DNA of 21,302 nt, taken from UBA3775 sp964625275. Its GTDB lineage: Bacteria > Bacillota > Clostridia > Lachnospirales > Lachnospiraceae. The first letter of the stretch is position 1, and each line of letters opens with the position of its first letter. Below, piece after piece: positions 1 through 5,563 of the stretch. The notes under the pieces are model-generated. The model was given only the letters and a program-made list of their open reading frames with translations, was not told the DNA's origin and made no database searches. The DNA is taken from positions 1 to 21,302 of the forward strand of contig CAZVBH010000032.1 in NCBI GenBank assembly GCA_964625275.1, in the 5' to 3' direction. The translations under genes were made by a program, and so were the position numbers.

Positions 1-33
1 TTCTCTCTTTCTTAATTTGTGCGTGTCTATCAT
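1..33 (-). CDS. 5' end of an unidentified minus-strand gene
   Basis: An ATG on the minus strand at 33-31 is preceded by a strong Shine-Dalgarno sequence (AAGGAGGG, plus-strand 41-48) and opens a frame reading MIDTHKLRKRE to the window edge. A good promoter lies upstream at 63-92, so this looks like a real gene start. Only eleven residues are visible and no family can be assigned. Confidence 0.6.
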   Translation of the reverse strand, partial: MIDTHKLRKRE

Positions 34-62
34 AGCTTATCCCTCCTTGGTTATGCAAGAAC

Positions 63-92
63 AGTATAGCACAAACTTTTAGAAAAAGTCAA
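63..92 (-). promoter_or_regulatory. Sigma-A type promoter for the minus-strand gene at the left edge
   Basis: On the minus strand the sequence reads TTGACT (92-87), an 18-bp spacer, then TATACT (68-63). Both hexamers are one mismatch from consensus. It points at the start codon at 33. Confidence 0.6.
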
Positions 93-200
93 GTTAATGC
101 ACTGAAATGCAGAAACTTTACAAATTGCGACATTTTGTGCAGTTAAACAAACAGCAATCCACACCTATCATAAGTTGAAGCGGAGTTTGTATTGCCACAG

Positions 201-240
201 CGCAATATAAATACAAAAAACGCAGTATATACACAAAAAA
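201..240 (+). repeat. Two-copy 20-bp tandem repeat
   Basis: CGCAATATAAATACAAAAAA (201-220) is followed directly by CGCAGTATATACACAAAAAA (221-240), identical at 17 of 20 positions. It sits just upstream of the shortened permease gene, in DNA (100-249) that otherwise shows no gene or clear promoter. Its role is unknown; it could be replication slippage or a remnant of upstream coding sequence. Confidence 0.6.
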
Positions 241-249
241 ATAAGAACA

Positions 250-1242
250 GTGATGATTATTGCCTGTTTACTTGTGACAACCTTGGTACTCTCAAAAATC
301 CATACGCTCTATAAAATCGTACAGAAAGAACCGATTATATCAAAATATAATGGTTATTCTTATGTATCTGATGAAGATGGTGAAATCATTTCTGACAGTG
401 CTCCAAGACTGTTACTTCGTCTTGATGTTTCAATTCTGGTTAGTGACAACAGGTTTGTAGATTGTTTTGTTTGCAATAAAAATTCACAATCATTAATTGA
501 AGATTTTGCTGATGATTTTGATTTGAGTAGTGATGGAGTATCTGTTTTGTATCCGGATAATCTTGATATTTCGGAATTGAAAAGCAACGAAATGTTTAGC
601 GCAACTGTAAATGGGTTACTAGATCAGGGAACAATCGAATTTTACGCATATAAGACAAATAAGTCACTAGAATATGTAGATATTCATCAGCAATCAGAAG
701 ATAGTTTGCTGATTACGGATGATATATCCGTTGAAAAGAAACTAAATCCAATTATTATTTATTCCTCAGGAGAATGTACTGATTACGGAACAGATTATTT
801 TTATAAATTAGAAGACACCTCAGGAATTCAGGAGTGCATAAATATATATGATGAATATCAAAAAGCCGTTCAGAAGATCAAAGTAGAGTTAGTGGTATGG
901 CTGATTATTGTAGTAATGATTTGGACGTTTGAATTTCTCATTACCAGAGTTATTTTAAAGATTAATTATTCTACTAAATCTTTGGAACTCTGTGTTGAAA
1001 AAATAACCGGGAAACCATTACTTTTAAGATATGATTCATTGGAAAGCAATACATTCTTTTCTTATGCTGCTGGTATGATTTTAAGTATTCTATGCTTTCA
1101 TAAAAACAGTAATATGACTTTGGAAGTGAGTCTGGGGATAGGATTTTTTATGCTGCTTTTAGAGCTGCTGTTTATATCGGTAGATATTCTAAGGTGGGAA
1201 AAAATGAATAGCATAAAGGTTCTGAAAGGAGGCTGCTTATGA
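250..1242 (+). CDS. Bacteriocin-type ABC exporter permease, probably only the C-terminal half
   Basis: This is a membrane protein of 330 aa paired with the ATPase that follows it. Hydrophobic segments lie at about residues 1-17, 218-240, 268-288 and 297-318. A roughly 200-residue extracytoplasmic region separates the first from the other three, giving an FtsX/MacB-like 1+3 topology. The closing residues, ending VLKGGCL, resemble the C-terminal end of bacteriocin-associated integral membrane proteins (DUF1430 type). Those are usually about twice this long, with two such halves, so the N-terminal half appears to be missing. The GTG at 250 (or ATG at 253) has no good ribosome binding site, and the frame is closed by TAA at 208, which supports truncation. 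Its stop overlaps the ATPase start (ATGA). The family assignment is by resemblance only. Confidence 0.55.
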   Translation: MMIIACLLVTTLVLSKIHTLYKIVQKEPIISKYNGYSYVSDEDGEIISDSAPRLLLRLDVSILVSDNRFVDCFVCNKNSQSLIEDFADDFDLSSDGVSVLYPDNLDISELKSNEMFSATVNGLLDQGTIEFYAYKTNKSLEYVDIHQQSEDSLLITDDISVEKKLNPIIIYSSGECTDYGTDYFYKLEDTSGIQECINIYDEYQKAVQKIKVELVVWLIIVVMIWTFEFLITRVILKINYSTKSLELCVEKITGKPLLLRYDSLESNTFFSYAAGMILSILCFHKNSNMTLEVSLGIGFFMLLLELLFISVDILRWEKMNSIKVLKGGCL

Positions 1243-1883
1243 TTACAATAGAACATTTAACTAAATCCTTTGATGGTAAAATATTATATGAGGATTTATC
1301 ACTTGTGATTGAGGATGGACAGTTTGTAGTTATAACAGGTCCTAGTGGCTGTGGAAAAACCACATTACTAAATCTGATTGGTGGCCTGGATGACTATGAA
1401 AAGGGCAGTATAATCGTTGATGATTATGATTTATCTAAATATCGTGATAAAATGAGATATTATAGGGATGATGTAGGTTTTTTGTTTCAGAATTTTGCCC
1501 TGGTGGAAGATAAGACTGTAAGAGATAATCTGGAAATGATATACAAAAAGAGCCGAAGTGACATATCCATTGAAAAAGCTTTGGAATTTGTAGGAATGAG
1601 CGACAGGATAGATTCAAAAGTATATAAATTGTCAGGCGGAGAGCAGCAAAGGATTGCCATTGCCAGGCTTATGGTTAAAAAATGTAAGCTTATACTGGCT
1701 GATGAGCCAACCAGCGCACTGGATAAAGAAAATGTCATGAAAATTATAGGCTTACTGTGTGAATTAAACAAGATGGGAAAAACAATTGTAATGGTTACTC
1801 ACGATACCGAGCTTGTGCAGTTTGGAACAAGATGTATTAAGCTTAACAATGGAAAAGTATTAAGTGATGTTAATTCATTGTGA
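1239..1883 (+). CDS. ABC transporter ATP-binding protein (lactococcin-972/MacB-like export group)
   Basis: This cytoplasmic ATPase of 214 aa should power the adjacent permease. Walker A is GPSGCGKT (34-41), the Q-loop glutamine is Q84 (FLFQN), the signature is LSGGE (131-135), Walker B is LILADE (151-156) and the switch histidine is H188 (VTHD). All catalytic elements are intact and the length is normal for a single-domain exporter ATPase. The start overlaps the permease stop by 4 bp (ATGA) with AAAGGAGG just upstream, so the two are translationally coupled. Short size, the LADEPTSALD form and the partner permease suggest the bacteriocin-export or lipoprotein-release branch. The substrate is unknown, and no bacteriocin precursor gene is visible. 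Confidence 0.9.
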   Translation: MITIEHLTKSFDGKILYEDLSLVIEDGQFVVITGPSGCGKTTLLNLIGGLDDYEKGSIIVDDYDLSKYRDKMRYYRDDVGFLFQNFALVEDKTVRDNLEMIYKKSRSDISIEKALEFVGMSDRIDSKVYKLSGGEQQRIAIARLMVKKCKLILADEPTSALDKENVMKIIGLLCELNKMGKTIVMVTHDTELVQFGTRCIKLNNGKVLSDVNSL

Positions 1884-1956
1884 GTAAAATTGTAAATTGC
1901 TTAATTTCATGCTTCAAAAACATTTTTGTTATAAAAACATCTCCGTACAGAAACTA

Positions 1957-2001
1957 AAAAAGTCCCTATCCATCGTGGTTTTAGATGGATAGGGACTTTT
2001 T
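1957..2001. terminator. Bidirectional intrinsic terminator between convergent genes
   Basis: A perfect 17-bp stem (1957-1973 with 1985-2001) around an 11-nt loop has an A-run on its left and a T-run on its right, so it can end transcription in both directions. It lies between the ABC operon (plus) and the metal regulator (minus). Confidence 0.92.
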
Positions 2002-2032
2002 GATTATCAATTTTTAAAATTATAATCAGTTA

Positions 2033-2407
2033 TCAGCTCAATTCACTTTCTTCCAAAAAAGCCTTAAGCTTATCAAAACTGGTGGCACTTATACAATGCT
2101 CCATCTTACAGGCATCTTCAAGCGCGATACTTTCTTCAACTCCCAATTTCATTAAGAAACCGGAGAGAACTCTGTGTCTTTCATAAATTTTTTCTGCAAT
2201 TTCAGAGCCCGTAGGAGTAAGGGTAATAAAGCCTTCAGAATCTCTTGAAATATAACCGCCCTGCTCAAGATTTTTAAGCGCAACGCTTACACTTGGTTTA
2301 GCAAAATCGAGCTCGTTAGCTATGTCTATTGCACGAACATGGTTCTTTCTTTGTTGAACAACTAAAATGGACTCTAAATAGTCCTCGGCAGACTTTTGAA
2401 TTTTCAT
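2033..2407 (-). CDS. DtxR/MntR-family metal-dependent transcriptional regulator
   Basis: This 124-aa protein has an N-terminal winged helix (recognition region around residues 36-48, AKPSVSVALKNLE) and a helical dimerisation and metal-binding domain; it lacks the SH3-like third domain of long DtxR proteins. Aligned by eye with B. subtilis MntR, candidate metal ligands are D9 and E12 (EDYLE), H78 (ERH), C100, E103 and H104 (DACKMEH). D9 is the manganese-type residue, while C100 matches the cysteine of iron-type DtxR (EACRWEH), so the site is mixed. The start has GGGGGA upstream and a promoter at 2464-2491 overlapped by a palindrome, which suggests autoregulation. Likely targets are metal transporters, and possibly the AEC-ech operon (see findings). 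Metal specificity cannot be decided from sequence. Confidence 0.88.
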   Translation of the reverse strand: MKIQKSAEDYLESILVVQQRKNHVRAIDIANELDFAKPSVSVALKNLEQGGYISRDSEGFITLTPTGSEIAEKIYERHRVLSGFLMKLGVEESIALEDACKMEHCISATSFDKLKAFLEESELS

Positions 2408-2463
2408 AACATTTCCCCCGAATATGTAAAATTTAGCCCCTGGTAAAAAAGGGTATTAAGTAA

Positions 2464-2491
2464 ATTATACGGAAATAAAAGCATTTGTCAA
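2464..2491 (-). promoter_or_regulatory. Promoter of the metal regulator gene
   Basis: On the minus strand: consensus TTGACA (2491-2486), a 16-bp spacer, consensus TATAAT (2469-2464). Transcription would start about 45 to 50 bp before the ATG at 2407. Confidence 0.75.
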
Positions 2492-2500
2492 GGTGACAAA
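2484..2500. promoter_or_regulatory. Palindromic operator candidate over the regulator's -35 box
   Basis: TTTGTCAAGGTGACAAA is a perfect inverted repeat with 7-bp arms around AGG. It covers the whole -35 hexamer of the regulator's promoter, a classic place for repression. The regulator binding its own operator is the simplest reading, but the site does not resemble the textbook MntR or DtxR boxes, so the binding protein is an inference. Confidence 0.55.
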
Positions 2501-2510
2501 AAATGTATTT
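2489..2510 (+). repeat. Left copy of a 22-bp direct repeat flanking the accessory island
   Basis: The 22 bases beginning CAAGGTGACAAAAAATG recur exactly at 5387-5408, 2898 bp to the right. This copy overlaps the right arm of the palindrome at 2484-2500. The two copies enclose the RHS toxin, its putative immunity genes and the MATE remnant. Confidence 0.8.
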
Positions 2511-2525
2511 CTTCTGTTCGTCCAT

Positions 2526-2631
2526 TGATAATGTTACCTTTCTGATAATGATGTCCTCCAATCTGTAAAAGTGGAGGCATATTATACCACATTTGGGACA
2601 TTTTCATATATGGTATATTGAGACATTATCA
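2526..2631. repeat. 106-bp structured element with inverted-repeat ends
   Basis: The element is bounded by a perfect 9-bp inverted repeat (TGATAATGT at 2526-2534, ACATTATCA at 2623-2631). TGATAATG occurs again at 2543-2550. Inside is a hairpin with CCTCCA (2555-2560) pairing TGGAGG (2572-2577), extended by ATG/CAT. Near the right end a 19-bp unit is directly repeated (2595-2613 and 2620-2638, 15 of 19 identical). Repeated ends of this kind occur in some insertion sequences, so it may be an IS remnant or a tiny non-autonomous element. It has no coding capacity. The rest of 2411-2848 holds two promoters and no gene. Confidence 0.45.
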
Positions 2632-2671
2632 TAAACGGCTTATAACAAATTAGATAAATGATATGTTTTGC

Positions 2672-2700
2672 TTGACAGCCAATTAAAAGAATGATATGCT
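2672..2700 (+). promoter_or_regulatory. Promoter of the RHS toxin/immunity genes
   Basis: Consensus TTGACA (2672-2677), a 17-bp spacer and TATGCT (2695-2700). It leaves a leader of about 140 nt before the signal-peptide ATG at 2849. The motif AATGATATG occurs at 2657-2665 and again at 2690-2698, overlapping the -10 box. Confidence 0.65.
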
Positions 2701-2848
2701 CCAACTGGTTATAGTAAACCTAACAATTCAATAAATGCACCCCTAAGTTACACTGTCATTTTTAGATTTACCTTTAAGATTCATCCAATTAAGGTAGCGT
2801 AAAGTATCGGCTACATTAATTGAAAATTTATTTTAAAGGAGAAACTTT

Positions 2849-3789
2849 ATGAAGAATAAAGTAATGCGTGCTGTTGCTTTTACTATGTCATTTATGATGA
2901 TGTTTAGCACAGTTGAATCCATTAAGCTATAGGGACGGCTACAGCTTTACCTGGAAATACGGCAGTATCCTCCTACACCTATGATGCATGGGGAAACATC
3001 ACCGGAATCACCGGAGATGAAGAGCTTGCCGGAATAAATCCGTTCAGATACAGAGGCTATTACTACGATAACGAAACAGGCTTCTACTACCTAAACAGCA
3101 GGTATTATGATTCGATAACCAGAAGGTTTTTGAATGCGGATGAGACTTTATATTTGGGGAATGCTTGTTACAATTTATTTTCATATTGCTTAGATGAACC
3201 TGTAGCAAATACAGATGAGTATGGAAATGCATTTAAAATTCTGGCTGTAGGAGTACAATTTGGAATCCAAGTAGGTAATGATGTAGTAGGTGTAGAATTG
3301 TTAATTAATGTTACTAATTGTAAGGCTGCTTTATTTATGTATGTTGGATCGTCAAGTAGAAATATAAACGTTAAAAGCATTTTGAATATGAATTTGTCGG
3401 TTAAAGATAAGTTAATAAATTATATTAAATCATTAGGCAAAACATATAAAAGTTTTTTACAAAAACCATCAATAGACGCATCTGTTTCATCTTTGATAGT
3501 AATGGGTAGCAAGACTTCCTTCCCTAAAGACTATTGTGGATGGTTTACAGGATTATCAGCAACCATTAAAAATGTTGTAGTAGCAGCGGCATATTCAAAA
3601 TCTGGCAAACAAGTGATTGGATCAATATCTACCGGTGCCTCTACTCAAACCATAGGTTTAGGATTGAATCAAACTTACTATATACAGATTTATGGTGAAG
3701 ATTGTTTAAATAATAATTTTAAAGATTTGAAAAATAGTCTGCTGAAGAAATTGCAGATCTTTAAATTTTTTTCATTTCTGTTAGGATAA
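2849..3789 (+). pseudogene. RHS-repeat protein remnant: signal peptide, RHS core and unknown C-terminal toxin-like domain
   Basis: A well-placed AAAGGAG precedes ATG 2849, which opens a 27-residue secretion-signal-like peptide (MKNKVMRAVAF...) ending at TAG 2930. A second frame (-1 relative), open from 2926, carries the end of an RHS protein: a YD-type repeat (YTYDAWGNITG), the RHS core (NPFRYRGYYYDNETGFYYL and RYYDSITRRFLNADE) and the NLFSYCLDEPVANTDEYGN linker. About 165 residues of unrecognised C-terminal domain follow. That domain is rich in Gly, Val and Ala, with hydrophobic stretches such as ILAVGVQFGIQVGNDVVGVE and VIGSISTGASTQTIGLGL. RHS proteins normally exceed 1000 residues, so most of the body is deleted. 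The frame can be read from TTG 3130, but nothing resembling a ribosome binding site precedes it. Such tips are usually polymorphic toxins; this one's activity is unknown. Confidence 0.75.
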
Positions 3790-3793
3790 AAGT

Positions 3794-4357
3794 ATGAAAA
3801 TTATTTACAATTATTGTAACGATTATTGGAATTCGAATTATTGGGGCTTTTCACATTTTTGGTTGGTTTATATAGTGTCTTATGGTCTTGTTGCTTTAGC
3901 TTTATATCTGCTTTCGCTTGATAAAGTAGTGCATATGGTAGGCTTTATAAAGGTGAAAAAAGAAAGAATGGAAATAAGTGCCGGAATCAAATTTTTGGGA
4001 ACTATAGCTTTAGGAATATTTTCTTTTATAATTTTTGCAGTTGCTACATTTATTTTGGTGTTAACAATAGATGAAGTTAAAGCTGTTATGTATGTTGACA
4101 AAAACTTATGTCAGGTAGCAGAAGGAAACATAAAAGACGTTTTTGAAGGTGATTCGGATGGCATGGAAACAGATGGTAAAAACTATAAGTTCAGAGTTGG
4201 AACTGAGACATTTGACTTTGATATAGAATTATATTATGCAAATTATTCTTTGCTTGAGGATACCATATCAAATAATGATGCTGTTAGAATTTATTATTAT
4301 GTTAATTGTTTTTCTGATAATAAAATATTAAAAATTGAATTAATTGAAGAACAGTAA
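3794..4357 (+). CDS. Two-helix membrane protein, candidate immunity protein for the RHS toxin
   Basis: This 187-aa protein has two predicted membrane helices (about 22-41 and 68-91) separated by a short basic loop, and a C-terminal soluble domain of about 95 residues with a VGTETFDFDIELYY segment near 135-148. I do not recognise a named family. It starts 4 bp after the RHS frame ends, and its AGGA lies inside the RHS stop region, so translation is coupled to the toxin. That is the usual place for a polymorphic-toxin immunity gene. It is clearly related to the next gene. A membrane-located immunity protein would fit a toxin acting on or through the membrane; this is inference. Confidence 0.7.
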   Translation: MKIIYNYCNDYWNSNYWGFSHFWLVYIVSYGLVALALYLLSLDKVVHMVGFIKVKKERMEISAGIKFLGTIALGIFSFIIFAVATFILVLTIDEVKAVMYVDKNLCQVAEGNIKDVFEGDSDGMETDGKNYKFRVGTETFDFDIELYYANYSLLEDTISNNDAVRIYYYVNCFSDNKILKIELIEEQ

Positions 4358-4398
4358 AATTGATGAGCTATCAAAGCTTAGCATAGCATTGGAGAAAA

Positions 4399-4923
4399 AT
4401 GAAGATAATTTATGATTACTTTTTGGACAACTTGGGAAGCTTTAAAAATTATTATAAATTAAAAATAATAAAAGAGTTATTTATAGCTGTTGCTTCCTAT
4501 CTGATTTGTTTTGATTTTTGCTTATATATTGTTATGAATATTAAAAATAATAATTACGGCGAAGGTGCGATTGAACTTATACTTTTTTTGCTTGAATATA
4601 TGATACTTGTTATCAGTACATTTGCTTTAGCAAGTGCAAATTTGTATTTTGGAATAACGACTATAGAAATAGCAAAATACAAGAAAGAAAATAAATTAAA
4701 ACGTTGTAGTGGCCTAATAAGTAATGTCGAAAAAGATGAAAAAACAGTAAAGACGTTTGAGGTGGGCAATGTAACGTTTAAAGACTTTGACATTAACACA
4801 GAGTATATAACCTATGATGAATTATTACAGGCTTTTACAAAACAGGAATTTGTATATATTTCTTATTATAATGACATATTTGGTCAGAATATTATTACAG
4901 AAATAAAAACTGCTTTAAATTGA
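4399..4923 (+). CDS. Paralogue of the preceding two-helix membrane protein, second candidate immunity protein
   Basis: This 174-aa protein shares the plan of its neighbour. Both begin MKIIY followed by N/D-Y, have two hydrophobic segments (here about 25-46 and 56-84), and end in a soluble domain with matching VG..TF(K)DFDI (here about 122-132) and an I/V-x-I-x-YY segment near the end. The ribosome binding site GGAG lies 4 bases before the ATG. The genes are 41 bp apart with no terminator between them. Divergence is high but the architecture is conserved, as in arrays of immunity genes kept after toxin-tip exchange. Function is inferred from position only. Confidence 0.65.
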   Translation: MKIIYDYFLDNLGSFKNYYKLKIIKELFIAVASYLICFDFCLYIVMNIKNNNYGEGAIELILFLLEYMILVISTFALASANLYFGITTIEIAKYKKENKLKRCSGLISNVEKDEKTVKTFEVGNVTFKDFDINTEYITYDELLQAFTKQEFVYISYYNDIFGQNIITEIKTALN

Positions 4924-4928
4924 GTTAA

Positions 4929-5076
4929 CGTTATTACAACTGTGTTAGAATAGCTACATTTGTTAATGAAAAATATCGATACAAAGTAAAGCTGGCAGAG
5001 TTGCCAAAGGTTTATAAGAAAACATATAGAATAGAAGATAAAGTGCCTCTAGAAATAGAGCATATGCACTTGTTCT
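4929..5076 (+). pseudogene. 49-codon coding fragment, family unknown
   Basis: Downstream of the second membrane protein a frame from 4929 to the stop at 5074-5076 reads RYYNCVRIATFVNEKYRYKV and ends LEIEHMHLF. The composition is protein-like, but there is no start codon with a ribosome binding site, and TAA lies in frame at 4926. It could be the tail of a further immunity or island gene. I cannot name it. Confidence 0.35.
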
Positions 5077-5122
5077 AAAGTAACAAACTAGATAACAAAG
5101 GGGCTGTAAAGACTTCCTCTCC

Positions 5123-5163
5123 AAAAAAATTGCCGTAAACGAATAATTTACGGCGATTTTTTT
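5123..5163. terminator. Intrinsic terminator closing the toxin/immunity unit
   Basis: Seven A's, then TTGCCGTAAA, a 7-nt loop and TTTACGGCGA, then seven T's form a 17-bp stem with one G-T wobble. A-runs and T-runs on both sides would let it work in either direction: for the island genes (plus) and for the former MATE gene (minus). Confidence 0.9.
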
Positions 5164-5183
5164 ACACTAAATTTATAAAAATT

Positions 5184-5360
5184 TTACTCTGCTTTTAAAT
5201 CCTTCCATGGTCCGAAATGATAGAAGAAGATTGACATTGAGGTTGAAATGCACCATCCGAATGGACATGCTGACCAGATGCCTGTAACGCCTCAAATATT
5301 TGAAAATACAGCTGCAAGCACCGCACTAATATCCTGGCAGATAAAGGCTGCCCCTACAAA
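5184..5360 (-). pseudogene. 3' remnant of a MATE-family efflux gene
   Basis: On the minus strand, ending at TAA (5186-5184), the frame reads FVGAAFICQDISAVLAAVFS, NI, a TGA stop (5294-5292), then GVTGIWSACPFGWCIST and HFGPWKDLKAE. The GIW..CPFGW segment, a final hydrophobic helix and a GPWK tail resemble the C-terminus of MATE multidrug exporters. It is broken twice: by the internal TGA and by a 23-bp tandem duplication at 5343-5388. It stops abruptly at the right island repeat. The remaining roughly 400 codons are absent. Family assignment is by resemblance of a short stretch. Confidence 0.5.
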
Positions 5361-5388
5361 TCATAAAAGGTTGCCCCTATAAATCACA
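5343..5388 (+). repeat. 23-bp tandem duplication inside the MATE remnant
   Basis: AAAGGCTGCCCCTACAAATC (from 5343) is repeated as AAAGGTTGCCCCTATAAATC (from 5366); 19 of the first 21 positions match, with a period of 23. On the minus strand both copies encode F-[VI]-G-A-[AT]-F. Because 23 is not a multiple of three, the duplication breaks the reading frame. Confidence 0.75.
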
Positions 5389-5408
5389 AGGTGACAAAAA
5401 ATGTATTT
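5387..5408 (+). repeat. Right copy of the 22-bp direct repeat
   Basis: Identical to 2489-2510. The left arm of the palindrome found at the left copy is not preserved here (ATCACAAGG instead of TTTGTCAAGG). The motif GGTGACAA occurs in it (5390-5397) and again 23 bp on (5413-5420), over the next promoter's -35 box. Confidence 0.8.
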
Positions 5409-5413
5409 TTGTG

Positions 5414-5442
5414 GTGACAATTTAAGACTCACGTATTATAAT
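5414..5442 (+). promoter_or_regulatory. Promoter of the AEC-ech-hyp operon
   Basis: GTGACA (5414-5419), a 17-bp spacer and consensus TATAAT (5437-5442). Transcription would begin near 5449, giving a leader of about 115 nt before the GTG at 5564. No other convincing promoter or terminator appears until 15627, so this is the visible source of transcription for the hydrogenase operon. The GGTGACAA repeat overlapping the -35 box suggests regulation. Confidence 0.75.
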
Positions 5443-5563
5443 GTATTTGAAGTGCGTACAGGAGTATTTAATCGGAGACTGTCTGGAATTTGCCAGACCA
5501 AGCTCGGTTATCAAGCTTCATGAATTCACTTCTAAAACCTCAATTGACATTAAAGGAGAAGCA

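Noticed and set aside
201..240. CRISPR-like repeat
   Set aside because: Only two adjacent imperfect copies without spacers; there are no cas genes and no further array anywhere in the window.
3044..3380. Minus-strand open frames across the RHS region
   Set aside because: They are opposite a recognisable RHS core and have no ribosome binding sites; they are antisense shadows.
5441..5563. N-terminal extension of the AEC permease from ATG 5441
   Set aside because: The ATG lies in the -10 box and the region lacks AEC-like sequence; GTG 5564 has the ribosome binding site and the family's N-terminus.
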